Shown: positions 17,010 to 26,025, numbered from the stretch's first letter. The stretch is 64,000 nucleotides of DNA from Paenibacillus sp. 32352 (GCF_002042965.1 NZ_MZNT01000001.1:682001-746000); one strand, 5' to 3'. Numbers and translations: made by a program. Notes: generated by a model from the letters alone, not told the origin.

Positions 17010-17625
17010 GGCTATGTTAAACCTTATTGTTGATATTTGATGTTTACGAACATTCGTTCTATAGCAAGGGTAATCATATAGCCATAGCGTTGTTCGTTTC
17101 GGAAAGTACACAATTACAACACGAGCGGGAGCGGTCAAACGCCAACGTTATCGCTGCAAGTCTTGCCTTCAGACGTTCAATGACCTGACGAATACGCCTC
17201 TCCAGCGGACGCGGCGACCTCATCTGTGGGTTCGCTTTATCGAACTGATGATTGAAGGATTTTCGCTGCGAAAATGCGCCGAACTGATGTATGAAGAGGT
17301 TTATTCGTGACCCTCTTTTACTGGCGCCATAAAATTCTCGCTGCGCTTAAGCACATTACCGTTTCAAGTCCGATGGGAAACAGCGCGTCAAAGGCGTTTA
17401 CCATATCCAGAACGTCAACAGCTACCATAGCGTCTGAAGAAGTGGATGGACCGTTCCAACGGTGTGGCAACTAAATATTTGGAGCATTACCTGGCGTGGT
17501 TCCGCTATCTTGACAGCAAGGAATATGAGAACACAACGTCGAATAAGAAAAACATGTGGGTGTCCTCATGCCTGTTTTCTGTGAAGAATATGAACGCTAG
17601 GCTTCGACGGATGGCATACTGTTGA
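17010..17625 (+). pseudogene. Degenerate IS1595-family (ISXO2-type) element
   Basis: From 17134 a frame reads YRCKSC..TFNDLTNTPL...FIELMIEGFSLRKCAELM, the zinc-ribbon/N-terminal region of IS1595-type transposases, until a TGA at 17308-17310. After an internal deletion and frameshifts the C-terminal part reappears: WRHKILAALKHI near 17320, YHIQNVNSYHS near 17400, and LKKWMDRSNGVATKYLEHYLAWFRYLD at 17435-17525. GGCTATGTTAAACC at 17010 looks like its left terminal repeat. I see no matching right end. The element is inactive. Confidence 0.75.
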
Positions 17626-17747
17626 GTGATCGCGAGTATAGTTTAGGCTGAAACCAGAAATGTGTGCTTTGCGAATGGTCGGACTCAACCATGTTAGAAA
17701 AGACCTATGCAATGAACATTAGTTTAGGATTGGAAGGAGGTCGTCAA

Positions 17748-18749
17748 GTGAAACAAGGGGTAGGTAAAATGAGGGCACTGGTGTATGATACCTACGGAAC
17801 ACCCGATGTCCTACGAATGGAAGAAGTGGAAATCCCCCAACCTTTGGATCATGAAGTGCTGATCAGAGTGCACGCTGCGTCGGTGAATTCCTGGGATTGG
17901 GATCTCCTACGTGGAAAACCGTTTGTGACCCGACTTGGCGGACTTCGCAAGCCCCGTTACCGCACCCTAGGCGCTGACATAGCGGGGCGGGTAGTCTCTG
18001 TGGGCGCTGCTGTCAATAAGTTTAGGCAGGGGGACGAAGTTTTTGGAGACATTTCTGGTTGCGGTTGGGGCGGGTTTGCTGAATATGTATGCGCTAACGA
18101 AGAAGCATTGACGCAAAAACCTGAAGGTTTGAGTTTTGAACAGGCAGCCGCCATTCCACAAGCGGCTGTTCTAGCCTTACAAGGATTACGTGATAAAGGA
18201 AAGCTTTCAAAAGGTTATCAGGTTTTGATTAATGGGGCGGGCGGCGGTGTAGGTACATTTGGAATTCAATATGCCAAATTGCTTGAGGTTGATGTGACTG
18301 GTGTGGATAGAGCTGAGAAGCTGGAAATGCTGCGTTCAATCGGAGCAGATCACGTGCTGGATTATACGAAAGAAGATTTCACCAACAGCGGTCGGCGTTA
18401 CGACGTGATCCTTGATGTTGTCGGGAATCGTTCGATTTTCGAGATCAAGAAAGCACTCAAATCAGGAGGCACGTATGTCATGGTTGGCGGTTCTCTGCCT
18501 CGGATCCTTCAGGCTCTGCTGGTGTCACCGTTGATCGCTTGGGTTGAAAAGAAGAAAGTGAAGGTACTAGTTCATAAACCGAACCATAACGATCAGTTGG
18601 TTTGGAAATCCTTTATTGAAACAGGTCAGGTCACGCCAGTTATAGATCGGCGGTTTTCTTTAAAGGACACAGCAAAAGCACTTGAGTATTTTGGAGAAGG
18701 TCGCGTGGTAGGCAAGGTAGTCATTAATTTGGAAACACAGGTTCATTGA
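17748..18749 (+). CDS. Zinc-independent quinone-oxidoreductase-like dehydrogenase (MDR superfamily)
   Basis: A 333-residue medium-chain dehydrogenase/reductase. The N-terminal GroES-like domain carries ASVNSWDWDLLRG and GADIAGRVVSVG. The Rossmann motif INGAGGGVGTFGIQ is at about residues 165-178, followed by GADHVLDYTKEDF. The catalytic-zinc and structural-zinc cysteines of alcohol dehydrogenases are absent, so it is an NADPH quinone oxidoreductase or enone reductase type. GTG 17748 has a near-perfect GGAAGGAGG upstream; ATG 17769 has none. It appears monocistronic. Substrate unknown. Confidence 0.85.
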   Translation: MKQGVGKMRALVYDTYGTPDVLRMEEVEIPQPLDHEVLIRVHAASVNSWDWDLLRGKPFVTRLGGLRKPRYRTLGADIAGRVVSVGAAVNKFRQGDEVFGDISGCGWGGFAEYVCANEEALTQKPEGLSFEQAAAIPQAAVLALQGLRDKGKLSKGYQVLINGAGGGVGTFGIQYAKLLEVDVTGVDRAEKLEMLRSIGADHVLDYTKEDFTNSGRRYDVILDVVGNRSIFEIKKALKSGGTYVMVGGSLPRILQALLVSPLIAWVEKKKVKVLVHKPNHNDQLVWKSFIETGQVTPVIDRRFSLKDTAKALEYFGEGRVVGKVVINLETQVH

Positions 18750-18807
18750 GAGTCAGTTACGGAGAACTCTTTAGCTGAAAAACCCGCCGTACAATGGCGG
18801 GCATCTT

Positions 18808-19047
18808 TCAAAACTCGTTCAAGGTGATACGCCAAGAAAAAGCTCGAAACGCTTTGGCAGGAAAAGCTCCGTAGGTACTGCCGGAGGTGGAGCCCTGGGA
18901 GCCGTAGTCGGCTCTGCATTGGGTCCTGTAGGCACTATTGTTGGCGGCATTGTTGGCGCTGCTGTAGGTAACAAGGCAGGAGAAAGTGTCGGAGCAAATG
19001 TTGACGATAACGATCATGCTGCCGAAAATCATGGTGAAGATCGCTAA
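18808..19047 (+). pseudogene. Glycine-zipper protein gene lacking a start codon (5' truncated)
   Basis: An open frame of ~79 codons reads SKLVQGDTPRKSSKRFGRK, then a glycine-rich stretch (GGGALGAVVGSALGPVGTIVGGIVGAAVGNKAG) and an acidic tail, ending TAA at 19045-19047. This is a small glycine-zipper protein with GxxxG repeats expected to form membrane-associated helices. No ATG, GTG or TTG lies in frame upstream before a TAG. Only CTG is available, and the CCCGCC...GGCGGG hairpin at 18783-18801 directly precedes it. Either the true 5' end was lost or a non-canonical start is used. Confidence 0.55.
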
Positions 19048-19067
19048 CTTTATTTGACGAAAGATTG

Positions 19068-19100
19068 GGACGCGGGAGCAACCTGCGTCCTTATTTATTA
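19068..19100 (+). terminator. Terminator after the glycine-zipper frame
   Basis: GGACGC (19068-19073) pairs with GCGTCC (19085-19090), followed by TTATTTATTA. Its position just after the stop supports the frame at 18808-19047 having once been a real gene. Confidence 0.65.
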
Positions 19101-19236
19101 TCAGACCGGATGCGATCAAGCTGGTAATTTATTTTTAGCATGTGACCTTGTTTCAAATCTATCGTCTTGGGGTAATAAAGGTTGAATCATATGTTCTTTA
19201 TTATATGAGATATGAGAAAGGAAAGAAGGGCGGACT

Positions 19237-21156
19237 ATGCAGCAATTAACGGAAATCGACCACCAGGTTCTTTTTGAACAAGTATATCGCATTGCTCCCA
19301 TAGGCATCGCTTTTGTCTCATTAGACAGAAAGTGGGTCAATGTAAATCCCACCATGTGCAGAATATTCGGTTATTCGGTAGAAGAGCTGAGGGAACTTAC
19401 TATGAGAGACCTGCTCTTTGAAGCAGCCGAAAGCCAGACGGAGGTTCTAATAAGTGAATTGCTAGATAACGGGAGAGAATCCTGCCAAGCGGACGAACGT
19501 TTCGTACAGAAAAACGGCGAAATGATTTGGGCTTCCTTGCACGTTTCTCTGGTTCGCGATGAGAATGATGGAAGTCCGCAATATTTCATTTTCCAGATCA
19601 TTGACAATACGAGGAATAAGCTTGCCGAGCAAAAGCTGCAGGAAAGCATAGAACGCTATACTTCATTAAAAAAATACAATCATGACGCTATCATATCTTT
19701 TGGACTGGATGGTAATATTATTAACGGTAATCAAATGGCGGAGCAATTAACCGGCTATAAAATAGAAAAGCTAATCGGAGAGAGTATCTCCAAAATCCTG
19801 GGACCTAAAATTTTGGCTGATATTTTTTCCTCAGCTCAGGATTATTCGTCTGTAGAAAAAAATATTAATTATATTTATCACAAAGATGGACATACGGTTG
19901 AAGTGCTGGCCACTTTGGCTCCCATTTTTATACATAGTAAGAACTTCGGATTTTATCTCATTGCCAAGGATATGACGGAGCAAAAGCGGCTGCTTATAGA
20001 AAAAGAGGCTGCTGAGAAAACGAACAAGGCCAAGAGCGAGTTTTTGGCCATGATGAGTCATGAGATCCGGACCCCTATGAATGGGGTTATCGGCATGACG
20101 GATTTACTGTTGGAGACCCAATTGGATTCGGAGCAGCAGGAGTATGTGCAAATTATAAAAAAAAGCGGGAACACACTTCTCACGATCATTAACGATATTC
20201 TGGATTTTTCCAAAATCGAGTCAGGGGTTTCTGAGGTCGCTATGGAACCGTTCAATGTTCGAGTCATTGTCTCGGAAACTATCAATATTATTATGCCAAG
20301 AGCATTGGAAAAGAGCTTGGTGATTTCTACCTCGGTTTGTCCTAATGTTCCTAATATTGTAGGTGGCGACGACACGAAATTAAGGCAAGTGCTTATTAAT
20401 TTGCTTAGTAATGCTGTGAAATTTACAGCGGAAGGCACGATATCCGTTTCGGTGGAGTGTCTGTCCCTCGAACGGGATCATGTTTGTCTTCAGTTTTCTG
20501 TTCAGGACACGGGGATTGGTATTCCTAAGGACAAGGCCGCATACTTATTTGAACCATTTTACCAAGTCGATAATTTCATGACCCGTAAGACAGAGGGGAC
20601 AGGCTTAGGCTTAGCTATTTGTAAAAAGCTGGTTCAGCTTATGGGCGGGGAAATCACCTATGAAGCCTCGGCTGAACCATCCGGATCGCGGTTTGTCTTC
20701 ACGACCCAATTTCAGCTTGAACCCCATTCGGAGACAAATTCCTTAGAATATGCTCTTGATCCTATAAGTACGACGGACAATACTCTTCATATTCTGATAG
20801 CTGAGGATAATGCCGTGAATCAGATCGTGTTGAAGAAGATGGTTGAGAAGCTGGGATATCGGCCTGCTATCGTGGAAAATGGCCTTGATGCGGTTGAAGC
20901 GGTTCAACGCTTCCCTTATGATATTATTTTTATGGATGTGCAAATGCCGGGAATGGACGGATTGGAAGCCACCCGGCAGATTAAAGCCAATATGACGGGT
21001 GGGAAAACTCCATTCATTGTAGCGGTAACGGCTCATGCCATAAAAGGCGATCGCGAAAGATATTTATCCCAGGGAATGGATGAATATGTGAGTAAACCGA
21101 TTAGTATGAATGCGGTAGCTGCAATTATAGAGAAGTTTATGGAGAACACACCTTAG
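19237..21156 (+). CDS. Hybrid sensor histidine kinase/response regulator with two PAS domains
   Basis: A 639-residue cytoplasmic hybrid kinase. PAS domain 1 is at ~10-130 and PAS 2 at ~135-245. The HisKA box MSHEIRTPMNGVIGMTDLL has its phospho-histidine at ~274. The HATPase_c domain at ~385-490 contains DTGIGIPKDK and TGLGLAICKKL. A C-terminal receiver domain at ~515-635 has the phospho-acceptor aspartate in FMDVQMPGMDG (~567). No membrane segment is present, so it senses an internal signal through PAS. No separate output regulator is adjacent, so the partner is unknown. A good ribosome site (AGGAAAGAAGGG) precedes the ATG. The stop codon lies within the terminator hairpin. Confidence 0.92.
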   Translation: MQQLTEIDHQVLFEQVYRIAPIGIAFVSLDRKWVNVNPTMCRIFGYSVEELRELTMRDLLFEAAESQTEVLISELLDNGRESCQADERFVQKNGEMIWASLHVSLVRDENDGSPQYFIFQIIDNTRNKLAEQKLQESIERYTSLKKYNHDAIISFGLDGNIINGNQMAEQLTGYKIEKLIGESISKILGPKILADIFSSAQDYSSVEKNINYIYHKDGHTVEVLATLAPIFIHSKNFGFYLIAKDMTEQKRLLIEKEAAEKTNKAKSEFLAMMSHEIRTPMNGVIGMTDLLLETQLDSEQQEYVQIIKKSGNTLLTIINDILDFSKIESGVSEVAMEPFNVRVIVSETINIIMPRALEKSLVISTSVCPNVPNIVGGDDTKLRQVLINLLSNAVKFTAEGTISVSVECLSLERDHVCLQFSVQDTGIGIPKDKAAYLFEPFYQVDNFMTRKTEGTGLGLAICKKLVQLMGGEITYEASAEPSGSRFVFTTQFQLEPHSETNSLEYALDPISTTDNTLHILIAEDNAVNQIVLKKMVEKLGYRPAIVENGLDAVEAVQRFPYDIIFMDVQMPGMDGLEATRQIKANMTGGKTPFIVAVTAHAIKGDRERYLSQGMDEYVSKPISMNAVAAIIEKFMENTP

Positions 21157-21168
21157 GGTGTGTTTTTT
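21145..21168 (+). terminator. Terminator overlapping the hybrid kinase stop codon
   Basis: AACACACC (21145-21152) and GGTGTGTT (21157-21164) form an 8-bp stem with a 4-base loop that contains the TAG stop, followed by a T-run. Confidence 0.85.
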
Positions 21169-21203
21169 AGTATGGGATAGATACTTAGGTTAAGATAAGT
21201 CCC

Positions 21204-21311
21204 CTATTCGGATGCGTTGCTCTCGTGCCGACTGGGGCTGGCGTGTTCGAGCTCTCCCAAATGAGCGTTACACCCGAGTTGCGGGGGCGCGGATTCGGGC
21301 GGAAGAGCGGA
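21204..21311 (+). pseudogene. Remnant of a GNAT-family acetyltransferase gene
   Basis: An uninterrupted stretch reads GCVALVPTGAGVFELSQMSV then TPELRGRGFGRK. This is the beta4 strand, the acetyl-CoA-binding RGxGxG loop and the helix start of a GNAT acetyltransferase. Both the N-terminal half and the C-terminus are missing, and the rest of the 257-base gap (21157-21413) shows nothing else. It is a deletion remnant. Confidence 0.65.
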
Positions 21312-21413
21312 TGTGATTATGGATATGGAACTGCAAGCGTCTGCCGGTCATGCTAGAATTTGACAGCCGCTTTTGGGGTCAAGTAATCTAGTAATAGTAT
21401 TCCCAGAGGAGGC

Positions 21414-22595
21414 ATGGCATTGAAATATTTTACTATATTTGCATCCAGAAACGATACGGACGATATCGAAGATATCATTACGGACCTGTATGCGAAAGAC
21501 CATACCATCGAGAAAAATAGAAATGATTATACTGTCGAGACAGGCTCGCTGTTCAACAAGCGGAAGACGATTATCCGGGTGTCGAATGAACGCACGAATC
21601 CCGCTTACTTCGAAACGAATATTCCCGGGATGATGGGGTTTTACGACCGCATTCCTTTTGCCGACGACCATCGGAAGGGACTGGTCTTAACGCAAATCTC
21701 AGTATTGAATACGATAATCGCGCTCGAAGCGGAGAAGGAGCTGAACGAGAAGCAGCTGCAGCTATGCATGGCGCTGCTGTCCAAGGTCGAAGGGATCGGC
21801 TTTTTGCAGGATGGAACGCTTCTTGATTACGACGGTCAAGTCATTGTGTATCCTGACGGAACGTCGGGTCCGGCCGATTTCCGGCCCCGGGCCTGCACCG
21901 TGAAAGTGCTCGGGCCGGAGGCTGTATCCGATGAGGGCGAGCGAAGAAAAAGAGCCTCCATCGATTATATCCGGGAGCACGGTGTCCCGTATCTGGAAGC
22001 TTTGCCTCAGCTGCCGTCCGCAGCCGAATGCCGATGGAAGTCGCAGGAAGAGATCGCCAGGAGAGCGGTTGCTCTGCTGATCGTGATCCAGTACGCTTGC
22101 GACATCGCACAAGGCGGCGACCTCGCCGAGTCTAAGGATTTTGTTATGAATACGCTGCGGACATTCGGCGTAGAGGACGAGCTGACCCCAAGCGAACGCC
22201 GGCTGCTGGAAGCGGAAGAACCGGCGCCGCAAGAGGCCGTCAATATCGCATGGCAGTACGAAGCGTACTGGCCGCTGATCTGGGCGCTGCAGCTGGTGGA
22301 GACGCTGGAGTTCCCCGACCGGATTTGCGATTGCAACTATGCGATTGAGGTCGTCTCCCGCTGCGGCTCGTTCGAGGAATTTTACCGGCAGACGGCTATG
22401 CGCAGCCGGGAGGAAATTTTGGATGAGGCGGACAAAATCTATCGCCTGCAATGGGCGTGCGTAAACAGCCGCATCCAGGGACAGGAAGCCCCTGCAGGCA
22501 TGAACGAGAGCGTCGTGATGGAGAGGCGCAGAGGATTGTTCTGGATGGTCGGCTGCGACGACGAGGAATGGGATCATATCCCGATGGATACATAA
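21414..22595 (+). CDS. DUF4272 domain-containing protein
   Basis: A 393-residue soluble protein. The first ~150 residues form a separate domain (MALKYFTIFASRNDTDDI...). The rest matches my memory of DUF4272: RRKRASIDYIREHGVPYLEALP, then KSQEEIARRAVALLIVIQYACD, then a WPLIWALQLVETLEFPD segment and a C-terminal EILDEADKIYRLQWACVN block. The function of DUF4272 is unknown. ATG 21414 follows AGAGGAGG. It is monocistronic, converging on the Hsp90/TPR pair across a terminator hairpin. Confidence 0.82.
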   Translation: MALKYFTIFASRNDTDDIEDIITDLYAKDHTIEKNRNDYTVETGSLFNKRKTIIRVSNERTNPAYFETNIPGMMGFYDRIPFADDHRKGLVLTQISVLNTIIALEAEKELNEKQLQLCMALLSKVEGIGFLQDGTLLDYDGQVIVYPDGTSGPADFRPRACTVKVLGPEAVSDEGERRKRASIDYIREHGVPYLEALPQLPSAAECRWKSQEEIARRAVALLIVIQYACDIAQGGDLAESKDFVMNTLRTFGVEDELTPSERRLLEAEEPAPQEAVNIAWQYEAYWPLIWALQLVETLEFPDRICDCNYAIEVVSRCGSFEEFYRQTAMRSREEILDEADKIYRLQWACVNSRIQGQEAPAGMNESVVMERRRGLFWMVGCDDEEWDHIPMDT

Positions 22596-22617
22596 ATAGC
22601 GATAAGAACATGCGCAA

Positions 22618-22653
22618 GGACCGCTCGGAAGATAACCGGGCGGTCCGTTTTCG
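22618..22653. terminator. Terminator between convergent DUF4272 and helical-repeat genes
   Basis: GGACCGC (22618-22624) pairs with GCGGTCC (22640-22646), extended by CGG/CCG, then GTTTTCG. It mainly serves the rightward gene. Confidence 0.75.
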
Positions 22654-22665
22654 ATTTCGAACGGC

Positions 22666-23724
22666 TTAATCGCGCAATGCGGCCGAGGCCAGTTCGGAAT
22701 AAACTGTATTGCCGTTGCGCTGGTCGTACTTCTGTGCTGCGGAGATCGCAAGCCCGCCCAAATGCTGGGCCAACTCTTCCAAGGACATATCCCCGTTCGC
22801 CGATACGAATGATGCCGGCAGCCTGGGCCGGTAAACCGGATCCTCCGCGGCGATCCTTCGCAGCAGCTTTGACGAATACAGGTGGAACAGCATCGTCTGG
22901 TATGGATCCTCATGCTGCAGCGTCAAGGCGATATGCTGTTCGAACAATTCGATCCCTTTCTTCTGATTGGCTACCGCCAAATACTCGATATGCCTCGCAA
23001 GGGCCCCGACAAAATCCCGCTTTCCTTTGACCAGCCTGTAGCCGCGGGTATGCGCCTTAGCCGCTTCCTCCACGGACCGCGCGCGATACAGCGGAAGCAG
23101 AAGATGGGAGATCGTAATATGAGGCACCTCGGCGCAGCGCATCGAGCCGGACAAGATAGGCTTAGCCGCTTCCAGCGCCTTCTCGTCGTCCCCGGCTTCG
23201 GCGTAGTACTGCACAATTTGATTTTGCTCGCAGGCGATGCAGTCGCTCATGTCGTCTCTTCGCAATGTTTGAAAGCGTTCCATGAATGTCCCGGCTTCTT
23301 GCAAACGGCCCAGATCCATGGCCAGCCGGAAGCGGTAATACCAATACGTGCGGGGGCCATACCCGTGCTCCTGGTATCGTTTGCCCAAATCCTCGGCCAG
23401 CGCTTCGATCTGCTGCAGCGGAATATCCGGGAAGTGGGAGATTTCCCCGAGAATCCATTTGTACGACCATAACAGATCGTAGCTGTCGAATAATTCGGGA
23501 TGCCGGTCGTACTGTCCCAGCTGCCACGAGAACGCAACGACGGCTTTCAGCGGAAATCCGTTAAAAATAGACGTTCGGACGATATCGCTCCTTATATCGT
23601 AAGCCAGCTCCAGCAGTCCTTCGGCATCGGCGATGCGCACCGCCGCCTCCAGTACCTCGAGTTTTGCCGCGCCGTCCGGAAGCGATCCTGCCTCCTGAAG
23701 CAAAGCCTGCAAATCCTGATTCAT
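22666..23724 (-). CDS. TPR-like helical-repeat protein coupled to an Hsp90-like protein
   Basis: About 352 residues, entirely helical, with paired-helix spacing and residue patterns like tetratricopeptide repeats (for example LLELAYDIRSDIVRTSIFNG, AEDLGKRYQEHGYGPRTYWY, DDEKALEAAKPILSG). I see no catalytic motif or signal peptide. Its ATG (22-24 of 237xx, minus strand) overlaps the TGA of the Hsp90-like gene as ATGA, so translation is coupled. In eukaryotes TPR proteins are Hsp90 co-chaperones. An analogous partnership here is an attractive inference, supported only by gene linkage. A longer in-frame start at 23766 exists but would overlap the upstream gene further. Confidence 0.72.
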   Translation of the reverse strand: MNQDLQALLQEAGSLPDGAAKLEVLEAAVRIADAEGLLELAYDIRSDIVRTSIFNGFPLKAVVAFSWQLGQYDRHPELFDSYDLLWSYKWILGEISHFPDIPLQQIEALAEDLGKRYQEHGYGPRTYWYYRFRLAMDLGRLQEAGTFMERFQTLRRDDMSDCIACEQNQIVQYYAEAGDDEKALEAAKPILSGSMRCAEVPHITISHLLLPLYRARSVEEAAKAHTRGYRLVKGKRDFVGALARHIEYLAVANQKKGIELFEQHIALTLQHEDPYQTMLFHLYSSKLLRRIAAEDPVYRPRLPASFVSANGDMSLEELAQHLGGLAISAAQKYDQRNGNTVYSELASAALRD

Positions 23725-25556
23725 TCGGAAGTCCCCCCATTCTTGGACGTGGCGGCAAGTCCCCATTCGATAAAGCGGACGATGCCTTGATTCATCGTAT
23801 TCAATTCCCGCCGGGTCATCGGATAATGTCCCATCATCAAGGCGTTTGTGTACAGCACTTCTACCGCGGCCGGAAGCATCTGTGGATGAGCAGACGCGAA
23901 TACGCGCGCTATCATCGGATTGTCCAGATTAAAGTAGAGGGTGGAATAGGCGGATTCGTTCAGTCCCGCACTCAAATTACCCAGCACAGAGGCCAGCAAA
24001 TCGGGGCTCGATTCCCGGGCATTCTCGATGGAGCGGAGAGCCGACGATTCTTTTGATAACGTATAGAGCGCGGGTAGCTCGGACGGCTTGAACCGTTTCA
24101 GCTGCACCTGGCATTTAAAGCTTTGCAGCGCCGCATCCGCCAGACGGATCGCTTCGTAATAACGGCTTTTTTCCTCAAGGGTAAGATCGGCGAAGGCCAA
24201 AGATACATCTTCCGGAACAAGGCGTTCCAGCTCCAGTTCCGGTTTCAGGTAGGCCAGCCCCTCCAGCAGCTCTGCATTGTAGATATAGCCCCCGTTCAGG
24301 ACAAGCTGCGATTGCGCCGCCGCTACATGGGCAATCTGCCGATATTCATCCACAGAGAGGGTATAGTAAAGCTTTCTTCGCTCATTGAGCAGCTCTCCCA
24401 GCGTACGCTCGCCATAGGTGCTTTCGAAGGCCAGCCAGCGATAAATAACCGAGAGAAAATCCGCGTCTTCGGCCGCCAGCGCTTTCATGGATAGCACATG
24501 AAGTCCGATCACGTGCTGCAGCCGGTCCGGCTCATACTCTCCCATCCGCATCAGCTCATCCCGAATGGCCTGCCCCAGCTCGTTTCTGACTTCCTGCAGT
24601 CGTTCATCCTCATAGAAATGCTCGCGCGAGGCGGTCGGCTGCAGCTCGTCGGTCCAAACGAGACATTTGACGAAGAAAGCCCATTCCGGCAAAATGTTGT
24701 CCGCTTGATCCGATACAAGCATTTGCTTTAAATAGACTCTGTGCGCCCGCCGTGCGTTCAAGTTGACGGTATGCGGCAGGATGAAGGCTATGCCGCCGGT
24801 CCGGCCGTTTGAAGTGCGCAGCGGAATGAAGTCCTGGAATCGTTCCCCGAGCAGCCGCTGTCCGAAAGCCAGTACCTCGTGGCGGCTGCCACGAGCCAAT
24901 TCAGGCTCTTCGATCCAGGCAGGGCGGGAGCTGTTGATAATCTCCTGCATTCCGTCCGCTCTGAGAGTGACGGGGTAAGGCAGCAGAGCGCCGTAATAGA
25001 AGAGCAGTTCCTTGATCGTCTCCGGCTCGAAATATGATTCGCAACCCGGCTTGCTGCGCAAGTAGACGCGGGTTCCCGTGGACAGACGGGTATCCAGCTT
25101 GCGGATCGTATACGTGCCGTCAGGCTTGCCGCGCCATTCCATCGAAGGCCCGCCCTCGGCCGATTGCGTCAGGACGATAATTTCATCACTGACCATAAAG
25201 CAGGACAGCAGGCCGATGCCGAAACGCCCGATAAAGGACGTTTCGGCCGCCAGGAAATCTTCCCCGACCTTGGAGGAATGGCCGATCATGGCCAGGAAAC
25301 GGTGGATATCCTCCTCGGTTAAGCCGATGCCGTTATCTTCGATGGTCATCGTCCGATTGGACCCGCTGCCCGCAATGTCCACCGACACTTGTCCCGCGTT
25401 TGCCGGGTCGATTGTATTTCTTGCCGTAATGGCGTCCGTTGCGTTCTGCAGCAGCTCGCGCAAGTATACCTTCGGACTGCTATACAAATGGTTGGATAAA
25501 ATGTTGATCATGCCGCTCAAATTGACCTGAAACCGATATTCATTTTGTTCGTTCAT
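23721..25556 (-). CDS. Hsp90-family (HtpG-like) ATPase
   Basis: A 611-residue Hsp90-like protein. The GHKL ATP pocket is clear: ELLQNATDA at ~34-42 (catalytic Glu and Asn), DNGIGLTEED near 80-90, and GRFGIGLLSCFMVSD at ~113-127 (the lid/G2 motif). A middle domain follows (QDFIPLRTSNGRTGG..., VYLKQMLVSDQADNILPEW), with the TASREHF segment of Hsp90 middle domains. The C-terminal third is divergent from HtpG. It is therefore the HSP90-family-protein type found beside TPR genes, not the housekeeping HtpG. ATG 25556 has AAGGAG 8-9 bases upstream; GTG 25565 is an alternative. The clients are unknown. Confidence 0.85.
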   Translation of the reverse strand: MNEQNEYRFQVNLSGMINILSNHLYSSPKVYLRELLQNATDAITARNTIDPANAGQVSVDIAGSGSNRTMTIEDNGIGLTEEDIHRFLAMIGHSSKVGEDFLAAETSFIGRFGIGLLSCFMVSDEIIVLTQSAEGGPSMEWRGKPDGTYTIRKLDTRLSTGTRVYLRSKPGCESYFEPETIKELLFYYGALLPYPVTLRADGMQEIINSSRPAWIEEPELARGSRHEVLAFGQRLLGERFQDFIPLRTSNGRTGGIAFILPHTVNLNARRAHRVYLKQMLVSDQADNILPEWAFFVKCLVWTDELQPTASREHFYEDERLQEVRNELGQAIRDELMRMGEYEPDRLQHVIGLHVLSMKALAAEDADFLSVIYRWLAFESTYGERTLGELLNERRKLYYTLSVDEYRQIAHVAAAQSQLVLNGGYIYNAELLEGLAYLKPELELERLVPEDVSLAFADLTLEEKSRYYEAIRLADAALQSFKCQVQLKRFKPSELPALYTLSKESSALRSIENARESSPDLLASVLGNLSAGLNESAYSTLYFNLDNPMIARVFASAHPQMLPAAVEVLYTNALMMGHYPMTRRELNTMNQGIVRFIEWGLAATSKNGGTSE

Positions 25557-25648
25557 CGGACACACTCCTTTTCTTGCTTTCCTTTCTATTCTACAATCAA
25601 TCGTGTACTAATTTCCAACTTTTCGGATTTCTTCCCGCCCCACAGTTT

Positions 25649-25905
25649 CGATGAAAGCACTGCCAGTCGGTAAGGCGGATGATCGAACCGGAGACTGTAT
25701 TTGGTGATATCAAGAACAATCGGGGATTCAAAAGATTCCTGCTTCGAGGCTTACCCAAAGTAAGCTTAGAGGTCGGGTGGCTTTCGCTTGCCCATAATTT
25801 GCTAAAGAAAGCGGCAGTAGACCTCCAAAGTTGTCTTCCACATTTGACGACATGGAAGCTTTCTCTTGAAGGTGTTTTGTTTAGTTTCATGCTGTGGGTC
25901 AGTCC
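25649..25905 (+). pseudogene. C-terminal remnant of an IS1182-family transposase
   Basis: The frame reads IEPETVFGDIKNNRGFKRFLLRGLPKVSLEVGWLSLAHNLLKKAA across 25679-25820. This is the characteristic C-terminal EPVFGxIKNNRGFxRFLLRG...LLxLAHNLLK block of IS1182-type DDE transposases. A stop lies in frame shortly upstream and no N-terminal half is present. The fragment fills most of the gap between the Hsp90-like gene and the sugar operon (25557-26025). Confidence 0.8.
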
Positions 25906-25906
25906 C

Positions 25907-25934
25907 AAACCGCCTATGGGCGGTTTATTTTTTT
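25907..25934 (+). terminator. Intrinsic terminator upstream of the sugar operon
   Basis: AAACCGCC (25907-25914) pairs with GGCGGTTT (25919-25926), followed by an A and a T-run to 25934. It insulates the aldolase operon from readthrough through the transposase remnant. Confidence 0.8.
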
Positions 25935-25942
25935 ATAGACAT

Positions 25943-26000
25943 ATGTTATAAAATAACATAATATTATGTTGTAAACGAACACAAATGTTATAAATTAACC
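25943..26000 (+). promoter_or_regulatory. Palindromic operator cluster upstream of the aldolase operon
   Basis: ATGTTATAAAATAACAT (25943-25959, one mismatch), overlapping the perfect 16-bp palindrome AACATAATATTATGTT (25955-25970), and a further TGTTATAAATTAAC half-repeat at 25986-25999. The recurring unit TGTTATAAA(T)TAAC looks like the operator of a DeoR-type repressor, and such a gene ends this operon. The segment is also AT-rich enough to contain the promoter, which I cannot place exactly. Confidence 0.55.
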
Positions 26001-26025
26001 TAATGCTATGAAAGGATGAACTCTA

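Noticed and set aside
1..17663. CRISPR array or cas genes associated with the Tn7-like module
   Set aside because: No regularly spaced repeats and no cas-like protein were found. The TniQ protein is of the longer DNA-binding TnsD type.
21762..22913. Long leftward open frame (383 codons) antisense to the DUF4272 gene
   Set aside because: It is the complement of a GC-rich gene with clear DUF4272 motifs, reads as Arg/Pro/His-rich sequence without domains, and has no ribosome site.
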